Shown here: positions 1 through 9,040 of the stretch, piece after piece | Layout: the number at the start of each line of letters is the position of its first letter | Position numbering within the stretch: the first letter of the stretch is position 1 | Source of the DNA: Microbacterium pseudoresistens | GTDB lineage: Bacteria > Actinomycetota > Actinomycetes > Actinomycetales > Microbacteriaceae | Length of the DNA: 64,000 nucleotides | Assembly: GCF_013409745.1 (NCBI RefSeq) | Contig: NZ_JACCBH010000001.1 | Span: forward strand, 124,001 to 188,000 | Direction of reading: 5' to 3' | Program-made: the position numbers and the translations under genes | Notes under the pieces: model-generated | Told to the model about the DNA's origin: nothing | Database searches by the model: none | The model's input: only the letters and a program-made list of their open reading frames with translations

Positions 1-585
1 ACGATCATCGGATGCACGATCCCGGGCTTCCTCGATGGCTTCGCGGAGTTCCGTACAGATCACCCGGGAGTGAGCGCGACGCTGGTCGAGGATGACTCGG
101 ACACATTGCTCGCGGGGTTGCTGGCGGGCGATCTCGACGTGGTGCTGCTCGCACATTCCGAACCGCTTCCGTCGACGATCACCAGTGTGACGTTCGTCGA
201 CGAGGCCATCTCCGTCGGAGTGCCGGAGGATCATCCGTGGTGCGGGAGCGGTGCGCTCGATGTCCACGAACTCGCGGATGTAGAAGTCATCACGCTCGCG
301 GTCGGCACTGGCATCCGCGCCGCGCTGGATCAGATGAGCGACGCGGCGGAACGCGACCTCCGACCCGCGGTCGAAGCACACTCCCCCGACACCGTGCTCG
401 AGCTAGCTGCCCGCGGCGCGGGCGTCGCTGTGCTCTCAGAATCGATGATCGATCCGCCGCTCGTCGCTGTTCCTCTGCGCCACGCAATGCATGCCGCACT
501 TTCCGTTGCTGTTCGCCCGGGCCCTGGTCCTGCCGCCCACGCGCTGTTCAACGTCCTCCGCCGGAATCTCACTGCTGCGAGCTGA
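1..585 (+). CDS. LysR-type regulator, C-terminal part only
   Basis: The gene enters from before base 1 in frame 1 and stops with TGA at 583, so only 194 residues are present. They form the effector-binding half of a LysR-type regulator: TIPGFLDGFAEFRTDHPGV opens the first lobe, AGDLDVVLLAH is the usual GxLDxxl strand, and VLELAARGAGVAVLSESM is the late ARGxGVAvLP-like stretch. The DNA-binding winged helix lies outside the window, so neither its target nor its effector can be inferred. It converges on ychF with an 84-base gap in which I see no clear terminator. Confidence 0.8.
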   Translation, partial: TIIGCTIPGFLDGFAEFRTDHPGVSATLVEDDSDTLLAGLLAGDLDVVLLAHSEPLPSTITSVTFVDEAISVGVPEDHPWCGSGALDVHELADVEVITLAVGTGIRAALDQMSDAAERDLRPAVEAHSPDTVLELAARGAGVAVLSESMIDPPLVAVPLRHAMHAALSVAVRPGPGPAAHALFNVLRRNLTAAS

Positions 586-669
586 AAGCCACATCGCGCG
601 CCGGTGCCAGACAGCGCCCCGCCCGCCCGTTGCAGACGACCGGGCGGCGAATCGCGAGCGAATCAGCAA

Positions 670-1743
670 TCACACGTTGAAACGGAACTCCACCACGTCG
701 CCGTCTCGCATGACGTAGTCCTTGCCCTCGAGGCGCGCCTTTCCCTTGGCGCGGGCCTCGAGCACGGATCCGGTCTCGATGAGATCGTCGAACGAGATCA
801 CCTCGGCCTTGATGAAGCCCTTCTCGAAGTCGGTGTGGATCACGCCCGCGGCCTGCGGCGCCTTCCAGCCCTTGCCGATGGTCCAGGCGCGAGACTCCTT
901 CGGGCCGGCCGTGAGGTAGGTCTGCAGCCCCAGCGTCTCGAAGCCGATGCGTGCTAGTTGGTCGAGCCCCGATTCCTCCTGGCCCGTGGACGCCAGCAGT
1001 TCAGCCGCGTCCTCGGGATCGAGGTCGATGAGCTCCGACTCGATCTTCGCGTCGAGGAAGATCGCCTTGGCGGGGGCGACGAGCGCCTCCAGCTCGGCCT
1101 TGCGCGACGCATCCGTGAGCACGCCCTCGTCGACGTTGAAGACGAAGATGACTGGCTTCGAGGTGAGAAGCCCGAGCTCCTTGATGGGCCCGAGGTCGAT
1201 GCCGCTGACCGACAGCAGGTGACCGCGCTCGAGCGTATCCTTCGCCTGGTTCGCGGTGTCGAGCACGGCGGGATCCGCTTTCTTACCCCGCACTTCCTTC
1301 TCGAACCGGGGAATCGCCTTCTCCAGCGTCTGCAGGTCGGCGAGCATGAGCTCGGCATTGATCGTCTCCATGTCGGATGCCGGGTTGACGGCCCCGTCGA
1401 CGTGAACGACATCGTCGTCGGAGAACCCACGCACCACCTGGGCGATCGCATCGGCCTCGCGGATGTTCGCGAGGAACTGGTTGCCCAGCCCCTCTCCCTC
1501 GCTCGCGCCGCGCACGATGCCGGCGATGTCGACGAACGACACCGTCGCAGGAAGGATACGCTCGCTGCCGAAGATGCCGGCCAGCGTCTTCAGGCGCGGG
1601 TCGGGCAGGTTCACCACCCCGACATTGGGCTCGATGGTCGCGAACGGGTAGTTCGCCGCGAGCACGTCGTTCTTGGTGAGCGCGTTGAAGAGGGTGGACT
1701 TGCCGACGTTGGGCAGTCCGACGATTCCGATGGTGAGAGCCAC
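670..1743 (-). CDS. ychF: Redox-regulated ATPase YchF (Obg-like)
   Basis: This is a 357-residue cytosolic P-loop ATPase of the Obg/HAS subfamily. The family binds ribosomes and prefers ATP over GTP. The P-loop GLPNVGKST is at residues 9-17 and is followed by the switch region FATIEPNVGVV and by DIAGIVRGASEGEGLGNQFL. The C-terminal TGS domain ends in KDYVMRDGDVVEFRFNV, which is typical of the family. An open frame extends upstream, but family length and alignment favour the GTG at 1743. A TAGACT hexamer lies eight bases before that GTG and there is no Shine-Dalgarno, so translation is probably leaderless. Role in stress and translation is from the family; no local clue adds to it. Confidence 0.95.
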   Translation of the reverse strand: MALTIGIVGLPNVGKSTLFNALTKNDVLAANYPFATIEPNVGVVNLPDPRLKTLAGIFGSERILPATVSFVDIAGIVRGASEGEGLGNQFLANIREADAIAQVVRGFSDDDVVHVDGAVNPASDMETINAELMLADLQTLEKAIPRFEKEVRGKKADPAVLDTANQAKDTLERGHLLSVSGIDLGPIKELGLLTSKPVIFVFNVDEGVLTDASRKAELEALVAPAKAIFLDAKIESELIDLDPEDAAELLASTGQEESGLDQLARIGFETLGLQTYLTAGPKESRAWTIGKGWKAPQAAGVIHTDFEKGFIKAEVISFDDLIETGSVLEARAKGKARLEGKDYVMRDGDVVEFRFNV

Positions 1744-1751
1744 GGGGTACG

Positions 1752-1757
1752 AGTCTA
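1752..1757 (-). promoter_or_regulatory. Candidate -10 of ychF (TAGACT)
   Basis: TAGACT on the minus strand, eight bases before the GTG at 1743. The surrounding bases CCGGTAGACTCG recur before ispH. Confidence 0.5.
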
Positions 1758-1837
1758 CCGGCGCCGGACGGGGATGAATCGACTCCGTCGCGGCGCGCCT
1801 GACGTGATTCCGTCCTGCGCCCCGCGAGGGTGGATGC

Positions 1838-2428
1838 GTGGCCCTGGATTTCACCGCGATCGACTTCGAGACGGCGAACTCCTCCCCCGCCTCCGCCTGC
1901 TCGGTCGGCCTGGTTCGCGTGCGCGGCGGCGAGGTCGTCGCCACCGCGGGATGGCTCATCCGCCCTCCTGCCGGTCATGACGAGTTCCAGACCTGGAACG
2001 TACGCATCCACGGCATCCAGCCCGACGACGTCGCGGCGGCCGACGGGTGGAGCGAGCAGCTCGACCGACTCTGCGCATTCGCCGGCGCCGACGTTCTCGT
2101 GGCGCACAACTCCGGGTTCGACCTCAACGTGCTGCGTCGCGCGTGCGAGGCGACGGGAGACGCTCCTCCGCCCTATCGTTCGCTGTGCAGCCTCCAGGTC
2201 GCGCGCAAGGTGTACCAGCTCGACTCCTACCGTCTGCCCATCGCTGCGGCCGCCGCCGGGTTCGGCGCATTCGCTCACCACGATGCACTGGCCGACGCGA
2301 AGGCGTGCGCACAGATCGTCATCGACGCCGCGCAGCGCACGACCGCAGGCAGCGTGGATGAGCTGGCCGATGCGCTCGGCATCCGGGTCGTCGAGCCGCG
2401 GTTGCCTGCAGAGCGCGCCGCTGCCTGA
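1838..2428 (+). CDS. DEDDh 3'-5' exonuclease (DnaQ-like)
   Basis: A 196-residue protein that is a single exonuclease domain. The acidic motifs are visible: ExoI AIDFETAN (Asp and Glu), ExoII LVAHNSGFDLNVL, and ExoIII HDALADAKACAQI, where the His makes it the DEDDh class. It resembles the DNA polymerase III epsilon proofreading domain but lacks the C-terminal polymerase-binding tail, so it is more likely a stand-alone housekeeping exonuclease. The GTG at 1838 starts MALDFTAIDFE just before motif I. It lies divergent from ychF and 43 bases ahead of rmuC, another nucleic-acid maintenance gene. Substrate unknown. Confidence 0.85.
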   Translation: MALDFTAIDFETANSSPASACSVGLVRVRGGEVVATAGWLIRPPAGHDEFQTWNVRIHGIQPDDVAAADGWSEQLDRLCAFAGADVLVAHNSGFDLNVLRRACEATGDAPPPYRSLCSLQVARKVYQLDSYRLPIAAAAAGFGAFAHHDALADAKACAQIVIDAAQRTTAGSVDELADALGIRVVEPRLPAERAAA

Positions 2429-2471
2429 TCCTCCCCGCGGCGATGTCGGTGCCCCGCGCCATGATGACTCC

Positions 2472-3758
2472 ATGGACGCTCTGACCATCATCGTCATCGC
2501 CACGGCGGCACTGCTGTTCGGCGCGGCGCTCGGCTGGCTCATCGGCCGAGCGCGCAATGCCGCCGCTCTCGCGCGCGCCGAGGCCGAGACCACCGCGCTG
2601 CGAGAAGAACGCGATCGGCAGTACGACCTCTACCGCGACGCCGTCGAGCACGCCCGCAGTGAGCAGCGCGAGAACGCCGAACGGGCGCAGCGCGAGAACG
2701 CCGTCATCACGGCTCTCGCGCCCGTCAGCGAGTCGCTCCATCGCATGCAGCGTGCCGTCACGACCCTCGAGCAGGATCGCCAGGCGCAGTTCGGCGCGCT
2801 CAGCGAACAGCTGCGGCGCGCCCACGAGAGCGATGAGGCGCTGCGTGCCACGACGGAGTCGCTCGCCGGCGCACTGCGCTCCACGTCGACGCGCGGCGTC
2901 TGGGGTGAGACGCAGCTGCGCCGTGTCGTCGAGGCCGCGGGACTCACCCGGCACGTGGATTTCGATCTGCAGGAGACGATCCGCTCCGACCACGGGCGCG
3001 GTCGCCCCGACATGGTGATCCGCCTGGCCGGGGGCGCATCGATCGCCGTGGATGCGAAGGTCCCCCTCGACGCCTACCTCGAGGCCAGCGCGCTCAACGG
3101 CACCGATGAGCCGCGCCGTCGCATCCTGATGCAGCAGCACGTGCGCGCCGTGCGCGCCCACGTCGACGCCCTGTCGAAGAAGGCGTACTGGTCGGGGCTG
3201 GAGTCGAGCCCCGAGTTCGTCATCTGCTTCCTGCCGAGCGAGTCGTTGCTCGCCTCGGCCATCGACGAGGACCCAGCACTGCTCGATCACGCCTTCGGCA
3301 AGCGGATCGCGCTGGCCTCTCCGGTCAACCTCTGGGCGGTGCTTAAGACCGTCGCCTACACCTGGACCCAGCAGGAGGTCTCCAGCGAAGCGCGCGACCT
3401 CCTCGCACTCGGCACGCAACTGTACGAGCGGGTGGGCGTCATGGCCCGTCACGCCGACGACCTGCGCAAGGCGCTGGAACGCACGGTCGACAGCTACAAC
3501 CGCTTCGCCGGCTCGCTCGAGAACCGCGTGCTCGTGACCGCACGGCGCTTTCCCGGGATTGATCCGAACGGCCTGGACACTCCGCCGGCGATCACCGATA
3601 GTACGCGTCGATTCGGCGCCGAAGAACTGAATCTGCCCGAACCCCGTGCACACGAACCCGATGCGGAGTCCCCGCTGACCGCCGAGATCGGCGATCTGAG
3701 AGCACGTCTCGACGATGCGGATGCGGTGGAGGTCAGGCCCCGCCGGGAACCCAGCTGA
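2472..3758 (+). CDS. rmuC: DNA recombination protein RmuC
   Basis: A 428-residue RmuC-family protein. The N-terminus (MDALTIIVIATAALLFGAALGWLIG) is a membrane segment. About 130 residues of coiled coil rich in Ala, Glu and Arg follow, and then the conserved RmuC nuclease-like core with TRGVWGETQLRRVVEAAGL, DMVIRLAGG, VDAKVPLDAYLEA and FVICFLPSESLL. In the family, RmuC limits recombination at inverted repeats; a PD-(D/E)xK-like fold has been proposed. The ATG at 2472 precedes the membrane helix. The same frame is open upstream, but that part is antiparallel to other coding sequence. The 3' end overlaps the convergent small gene by 26 bases. Confidence 0.92.
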   Translation: MDALTIIVIATAALLFGAALGWLIGRARNAAALARAEAETTALREERDRQYDLYRDAVEHARSEQRENAERAQRENAVITALAPVSESLHRMQRAVTTLEQDRQAQFGALSEQLRRAHESDEALRATTESLAGALRSTSTRGVWGETQLRRVVEAAGLTRHVDFDLQETIRSDHGRGRPDMVIRLAGGASIAVDAKVPLDAYLEASALNGTDEPRRRILMQQHVRAVRAHVDALSKKAYWSGLESSPEFVICFLPSESLLASAIDEDPALLDHAFGKRIALASPVNLWAVLKTVAYTWTQQEVSSEARDLLALGTQLYERVGVMARHADDLRKALERTVDSYNRFAGSLENRVLVTARRFPGIDPNGLDTPPAITDSTRRFGAEELNLPEPRAHEPDAESPLTAEIGDLRARLDDADAVEVRPRREPS

Positions 3759-3948
3759 GCAGAGCGACAACGGCGCCGGAGAACACGACGAAGGCGCCGA
3801 TCATCCACCACGCGCTGACTTCGTGCCCCTCGTCGTGACGAACCCGGAACAGTACGTCGGTGCGGCGCTTCGCATCCATCTCGACGACGGTGATGCTGCC
3901 GGTGTCGGTGACCGTCGTCTGCCGGTACACGTTCTCGGTTGTCATCAT
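3733..3948 (-). CDS. Small single-pass membrane protein, unknown
   Basis: A 71-residue protein (MMTTENVYRQTTVTDTGSIT...) with a polar N-terminal half, an RVRHDEGHEV segment, and one C-terminal transmembrane helix (WWMIGAFVVFSGAVVALLSWV). Two tandem ATG codons, at 3948 and 3945, follow GAGAGGGG at suitable spacing; an upstream frame extension lacks a ribosome site. The gene ends inside the rmuC 3' end. I recognise no family. The layout (soluble head, single C-terminal anchor) suggests a tail-anchored protein, but its role is unknown. Confidence 0.6.
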   Translation of the reverse strand: MMTTENVYRQTTVTDTGSITVVEMDAKRRTDVLFRVRHDEGHEVSAWWMIGAFVVFSGAVVALLSWVPGGA

Positions 3949-4105
3949 GTCCCCTCTCGAAGCGGTTCTCGCAGCCGCGATCCGCAACGAATGCCGCCTC
4001 TATTGTGCCAGCCGCGCGGGAAGCATGTCGGAGAACAGCCCGAATCGGCCATACCGGCTCGATAACGAAAGCATCCGGCTCAGCCGTGCGATCGTCAGAG
4101 CAGGA

Positions 4106-5092
4106 TCAGAGCCACTTCGAGACGAGGTGATCGGAGGACACGCGACGCAGCGTTCCGGAGGCTCCGCGGAGCACGACGCTCTCCGTGTACACGTATCCGC
4201 CCTCACGGCGCACACCGGCCACGAGCTGTCCGTCGGTGACGCCCGTGGCGACGAAGATCGTGTTGTTGCCCTTGACCAGGTCGTCGGCCTCGTAGACCTT
4301 GTCCATGTCGAGGCCGGAGTCGATGCCGCGCTGACGCTCGTCGTCATCGCGCGCCCACAGGCGGCCCTGGATGTGCCCGCCCAGCGCCTTGATGGCGCAC
4401 GCGGTCACGATGCCCTCGGGGCTGCCGCCGATGCCGACGCACATGTCGGTGCGCGCGGCGTGACGTGCGGCATTGATACCGCCCGCGACGTCGCCATCCG
4501 ACATGAGGCGGGTGCCGGCTCCCGCCTCGCGGATGTCGTCGATGAGCTGCTCGTGGCGGGGACGGTTGAGCACCGAGACGACGATCTCATCGACCGGCTT
4601 GCCCAGCGCCTCGGCGAGTCGGCGGATGTTCTCGCCGATCGGCAGGCGGATGTCGACGACGCCGACACCGGCGGGGCCGGTGACGAGCTTGTCCATGTAG
4701 AAGACACTCGACGCGTCGAGCATCGTGCCCCGATCGGAGACGGCGATCACCGAAAGCGCGTTCTGACGACCGGCCGCCGTGAGCGAGGTGCCATCGATCG
4801 GGTCCACCGCGATGTCGCACGCCGGGCCCTTGCCGGTGCCGACGTGCTCACCGTTGAACAGCATGGGAGCGTTGTCCTTCTCGCCCTCGCCGATGACGAC
4901 CCTGCCGTCGAAGGCGACGGTGCCGAGGAACGCGCGCATGGCATCGACCGCGGCGCCGTCCGCCGCTTCCTTCTGCCCTCGACCGATGAACGGCACGGCG
5001 CGGATGGCCGCGGCCTCGGTCGCGCGCACGAGCTCGAGAGCGAGGTTGCGATCGGGGCGAAGAGGGCTGAGGTCTTCAGTCAGGCTCACCAT
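4106..5092 (-). CDS. glpX: Fructose-1,6-bisphosphatase class II (GlpX)
   Basis: A 328-residue class II FBPase that hydrolyses fructose-1,6-bisphosphate to fructose-6-phosphate in gluconeogenesis. Metal- and substrate-binding motifs are intact: GEGEKDNAPM, DIAVDPIDGTSLTAAGRQNA, VLNRPRHEQLIDDIREAGAG and GIGGSPEGIVTACAIKALGG. A GGAGG sits only one base before the ATG at 5092, too close to act as a ribosome site for it. TAGGCT lies seven bases upstream, so a leaderless ATG start fits best; the GTG at 5089 is the alternative. It is divergent from fba, the preceding aldolase step, across an intergenic region with palindromes. Confidence 0.95.
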   Translation of the reverse strand: MVSLTEDLSPLRPDRNLALELVRATEAAAIRAVPFIGRGQKEAADGAAVDAMRAFLGTVAFDGRVVIGEGEKDNAPMLFNGEHVGTGKGPACDIAVDPIDGTSLTAAGRQNALSVIAVSDRGTMLDASSVFYMDKLVTGPAGVGVVDIRLPIGENIRRLAEALGKPVDEIVVSVLNRPRHEQLIDDIREAGAGTRLMSDGDVAGGINAARHAARTDMCVGIGGSPEGIVTACAIKALGGHIQGRLWARDDDERQRGIDSGLDMDKVYEADDLVKGNNTIFVATGVTDGQLVAGVRREGGYVYTESVVLRGASGTLRRVSSDHLVSKWL

Positions 5093-5099
5093 GCCTCCA

Positions 5100-5105
5100 A
5101 GCCTA
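5100..5105 (-). promoter_or_regulatory. Candidate -10 of glpX (TAGGCT)
   Basis: Minus-strand TAGGCT with a seven-base spacer to the glpX ATG at 5092; it decides between ATG 5092 and GTG 5089. Confidence 0.5.
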
Positions 5106-5113
5106 GGGCGGTG

Positions 5114-5127
5114 CGTCGTGCACGACG
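5114..5127. promoter_or_regulatory. 14-bp perfect palindrome between glpX and fba
   Basis: CGTCGTGCACGACG is a perfect 14-base palindrome just upstream of the glpX -10. This is operator geometry for a dimeric regulator, but no regulator gene lies next to it. Confidence 0.45.
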
Positions 5128-5145
5128 GCGAAATTCACAAGCGCA

Positions 5146-5181
5146 GTGAGCGAAAGTTCGACCGTTCTTAACATCGCTCAC
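5146..5181. repeat. Interrupted inverted repeat GTGAGCGA/TCGCTCAC
   Basis: Perfect 8-base arms at 5146-5153 and 5174-5181 with a 20-base AT-richer centre (contains TTCTTAACA). It lies about 100 bases upstream of fba and could be an operator or a promoter-overlapping site for the fba side. Confidence 0.4.
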
Positions 5182-5278
5182 ACCATCCGGTGCGGACGAC
5201 CCCGCTCATCGCCGCTCGTGCCTGCACAGCACGGCGATAGAGTGTCTCTGACCCCCGCCGTACAGCACAGGAGATGCC

Positions 5279-6307
<1,029 letters not shown>

Positions 6308-6320
6308 CGCACCGCCCTCG

Positions 6321-6355
6321 AGTGCCCCGGTCGCTTCGGCCGGGGCACTTTCGTC
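6321..6355 (+). terminator. Rho-independent terminator after fba
   Basis: AGTGCCCCGG (6321-6330) pairs perfectly with CCGGGGCACT (6340-6349) over a nine-base loop, followed by TTCGTCTT. It may serve the convergent GntR gene as well. Confidence 0.8.
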
Positions 6356-6372
6356 TTCCCTCTCCGCCGTCG

Positions 6373-7134
6373 CTACTCGGCGGCGGGCGCGTCGATCGGC
6401 TGGAAGACCTGGCGATCCTCATCGACGTCGGTCTCGACCGTGTCGACGGTGTCGTCCTCGCCGTGCAGGCGCAGGGCGGCGTCGGCGAACTGCTCCTCCA
6501 GCGCCCGGATCCCCGCCGGGGCGTCTCCCGCGGCGAGCGCAGCCAGCAGCGTGTCGTACGTGGGCGAGACGGAGCGGCGCACGGTGTACCCGTCGGCGAC
6601 GCTGAAGCTGGCGATGCGGGTCTGCATGACCAGGGCCGCCATGGCGCGGGAGAGCCGTTCGCTGCCGGCAGCGTCGACGAGCACCTGGTGGAACTCCAGA
6701 TCGGCGTTGCCGATGGTCATGGCGTCCTCGCCGCGGCTGGCTCCAGCGTATTCGTCGAAGGCGACGCGGATGCGCTCGAGCACGGCGGCATCGCCGGTGC
6801 GGGTGATGATCCGCACGGCCTGCGCTTCCACGGCGAGGCGCATGGCATAGACGTCGTCGATGTCGTCGCCCTCGATGACGGCGACGCTCATGCCGCGGCC
6901 GGGGACGGAGACGAGCACGCCGTCTTGCACGAGCCGCTGGGCGGCCTCGCGCAGCGGGCTCCGACTCACGCCCAGCTGCGAGGCGATCTCGACCTCCCGC
7001 AAGGGCGCCCCGACGGGAAGCGCGCCGGAGAAGATCGCCTTACGCAGCTCGATCGCGATGAGATCGACCGTGGACAGGCGTGGCACGCGCAGCACGGACG
7101 CCCGGCCGACGGATCGGGGCATCTCACGGGGCAT
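6373..7134 (-). CDS. GntR-family regulator (FadR subfamily)
   Basis: A 253-residue regulator. Residues around 20-85 are the GntR winged helix (IAIELRKAIFSGALPVGAPLREVEIASQLGVSRSPLREAAQRLVQDG). The rest is an all-helical FCD-type effector domain (MRLAVEAQAVRIIT, EFHQVLVDAAGSERL, ADAALRLHGEDD), characteristic of FadR/VanR-like proteins that bind carboxylic acids through a metal. ATG 7134 follows GAGGAGACGTGA. It is divergent from the ehu operon, and the gap holds a 12-bp palindrome plus a half-site, so it very likely controls those genes and itself. The effector is not visible; an ectoine breakdown product is a guess. Confidence 0.9.
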   Translation of the reverse strand: MPREMPRSVGRASVLRVPRLSTVDLIAIELRKAIFSGALPVGAPLREVEIASQLGVSRSPLREAAQRLVQDGVLVSVPGRGMSVAVIEGDDIDDVYAMRLAVEAQAVRIITRTGDAAVLERIRVAFDEYAGASRGEDAMTIGNADLEFHQVLVDAAGSERLSRAMAALVMQTRIASFSVADGYTVRRSVSPTYDTLLAALAAGDAPAGIRALEEQFADAALRLHGEDDTVDTVETDVDEDRQVFQPIDAPAAE

Positions 7135-7176
7135 TCACGTCTCCTCTGCTCGCGGACGCGCGGAGCGTCTGATGAT

Positions 7177-7184
7177 CAATTGTC
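7177..7184. promoter_or_regulatory. Operator half-site AATTGTCG
   Basis: Repeats the ATTGTCG half of the palindrome at 7237-7248 and lies closer to the GntR gene, as expected for autoregulation. Confidence 0.3.
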
Positions 7185-7236
7185 GCCCCATCGGAGCCGT
7201 AAGACATGCACGACCCTTCGGCAACATTTTTGTCTC

Positions 7237-7248
7237 ATTGTCGACAAT
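7237..7248. promoter_or_regulatory. Candidate GntR operator ATTGTCGACAAT
   Basis: A perfect 12-base palindrome, low in GC for this genome, in the divergent GntR-ehuB gap. It ends 12 bases before the candidate ehu -35. FadR-subfamily operators are often short TTGT-N2-ACAA palindromes of this kind. Confidence 0.6.
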
Positions 7249-7260
7249 CCGCGCGTCTGA

Positions 7261-7290
7261 TTGTACTTGCATCGACAGAATCCGTATCGT
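7261..7290 (+). promoter_or_regulatory. Candidate ehuB promoter
   Basis: TTGTAC (-35), 18-base spacer, TATCGT (-10), placed about 90 bases before the ehuB start and directly downstream of the palindrome. Confidence 0.45.
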
Positions 7291-7378
7291 GAACCGCGGC
7301 CGTCGCGCCCGAGCACGGTTGTCCAATCCGCGAGCACCCTCGCATGTTCACGAGGCCCCGCGACGAACAGGGAGCACT

Positions 7379-8296
7379 ATGAGAAAGCGCACAGCAGCAC
7401 GACTCGCACTCGCTACCACGGGGGTGCTGACGCTCGCCCTCGCCGGATGCGCATCCGGCGGCGACGGCGGTTCCGCATCCGGCGAGGACAGCGGCCAGAG
7501 CACCCTCGAGCGGCTGCAGGAGGAAGGCACCGTCACGCTCGCGATCAACGGCGAGCAGCCCTACTCGTGGATCGGCGACGACGGCGAGCCCACGGGCGCG
7601 ACCATCGCCATCCATAAGGAGATCTTCTCCAACCTCGGCATCGACAACATCGAAGTGGAGCAGGTCGACTGGGACAACCTGATCCCCGGTCTCAACGCCG
7701 GGCGCTGGGATGTCGTCAGTGCCGGGATGTCGATCCTTCCCGATCGATGCGAGCAGGCCGCCTTCAGCGACCCCGAGATCATGTACACCACCACGCTCGC
7801 CGTGCCCGCGGGCAACCCCAAGGGCCTCAGCGACCTCGACTCCGTGCTGGCATCCGGCGGCGACGTGAAGCTCGCCATCCAGTCCGGCGCGATCGAGGCC
7901 GGGTACGTCGAGCAGCTGGGCGGCTACAGCAACACCGTCGAGGTCGACAGCGCCGCCAATGGGCTGGAGACCGTGGCATCCGGCCGCGCCGACGCCTTCG
8001 CGCTCACCGCCGTGTCGCTGAACTGGATGACGGAGGACATGGACGACCTGGAGACCACCGAGGCGTTCGTGCAGGAGATCGACGGCGTCAAGCAGATCGG
8101 CGCCGGCGCCACCGTGTTCCGCGCCGCGGACTCCGAGCTGCGGGAGGCATACAACGAGGAGCTGGCCAAGATCACCGGCGACGAGCAGGCCTACCTCGAC
8201 CTCGTGGAGCCGTTCGGATTCACCGCCGAGAACCTGCCGCCCGAGAACGTCACGACCGAGAAGCTCTGCGCCGGCGACCTCGCCGACCTGCAGTGA
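7379..8296 (+). CDS. ehuB: Ectoine/hydroxyectoine-binding lipoprotein EhuB
   Basis: A 305-residue substrate-binding lipoprotein of a polar solute ABC importer. The lipobox LALAG-C puts the lipidated Cys at residue 24, after a basic n-region (MRKRTAARL). The mature part has GDDGEPTGATIAIHKEIF, DNLIPGLNAGRWDVVSAGMSILPDRCEQAAFSDPE and VPAGNPKGLSDLDSV. The RCEQ...FSDPE segment is what I associate with EhuB proteins rather than general amino-acid receptors. ATG 7379 follows AGGGAG. It is the first gene of a four-gene operon with both permeases and the ATPase. Ectoine as ligand is by family resemblance; another zwitterion cannot be excluded. Confidence 0.8.
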   Translation: MRKRTAARLALATTGVLTLALAGCASGGDGGSASGEDSGQSTLERLQEEGTVTLAINGEQPYSWIGDDGEPTGATIAIHKEIFSNLGIDNIEVEQVDWDNLIPGLNAGRWDVVSAGMSILPDRCEQAAFSDPEIMYTTTLAVPAGNPKGLSDLDSVLASGGDVKLAIQSGAIEAGYVEQLGGYSNTVEVDSAANGLETVASGRADAFALTAVSLNWMTEDMDDLETTEAFVQEIDGVKQIGAGATVFRAADSELREAYNEELAKITGDEQAYLDLVEPFGFTAENLPPENVTTEKLCAGDLADLQ

Positions 8297-8320
8297 CGAC
8301 GAGAGGCTGAACCGACTCTC

Positions 8321-9040
8321 GTGAGCGAGAACCTCGACGCGCTCGGGAGAGCGCTGCCGCGGCTGTTCGACGGGTTACTGATCACCCTCGAGCTCAGCAT
8401 CGGCGGCGCTCTCCTGGCGTTCCTCATCGCCGTCGGCCTCGGGCTGATGGCCCGGCTCGACAACATCGTGCTGCGCGGCATCGCCCGCACGATCATCGAG
8501 TTCTTCCGCGGCACGTCGCTGCTGGTGCAGCTGTTCTTCCTGTTCTTCGTGCTGCCGCTGCCTCCGATGAACGTCGAGCTGCCCGCCGTCGTCGTCGGCA
8601 TCGTCGGGCTCGGCCTCAACTACGGCGCCTATGGCGCCGAGGTGGTGCGCGGCTCCATCAACTCCGTGCCCGTCGGCCAATGGGAGGCGACCACCGCCCT
8701 CAGCATGGGACGGATGCAGCGGATGTGGCGCATCATCTTCCCCCAGGCCTGGGCGCTGATGCTGCCGTCGCTGAACAATCTGCTCATCCAGCTCATCAAG
8801 GGCACCGCCGTCGTGTATCTGATCACGATCATCGACCTCACCGCCGTGTTCAACGACCTCCGCCAGGAGACGCGCGACGTCTTCTTCACATACTCCCTCG
8901 CGCTGGTGGTCTACTTCGGCATCGCCTACGCGTTCTCCGGTCTGATGACGCTCCTCGAACGGCGTGCCAAGCGTCGCCTCGGCCAGGCGCCGCGGCGCAC
9001 AGCCTCGGCCGTCGCCGCCGCGGTGGGAGGCGCACCATGA
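8321..9040 (+). CDS. ehuC: ABC permease EhuC
   Basis: A 239-residue inner-membrane permease of the HisM/GlnP type with about five helices (LLITLELSIGGALLAFLIAVGLGL, EFFRGTSLLVQLFFLFFVLPLPP). The EAA loop is YGAEVVRGSINSVPVGQWEATTALSM, which contacts the ATPase. GTG start 24 bases after ehuB, preceded by GAGAGG. Leu19 is encoded by TTA (8375-8377), very rare in such a GC-rich genome. The 3' end overlaps ehuD by four bases (ATGA), implying coupled translation. Confidence 0.82.
   Translation: MSENLDALGRALPRLFDGLLITLELSIGGALLAFLIAVGLGLMARLDNIVLRGIARTIIEFFRGTSLLVQLFFLFFVLPLPPMNVELPAVVVGIVGLGLNYGAYGAEVVRGSINSVPVGQWEATTALSMGRMQRMWRIIFPQAWALMLPSLNNLLIQLIKGTAVVYLITIIDLTAVFNDLRQETRDVFFTYSLALVVYFGIAYAFSGLMTLLERRAKRRLGQAPRRTASAVAAAVGGAP

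Noticed and set aside
7717..8340. Frame-shifted second ehuB-region open frame as a separate gene
   Set aside because: Arg-rich translation overlapping intact ehuB.
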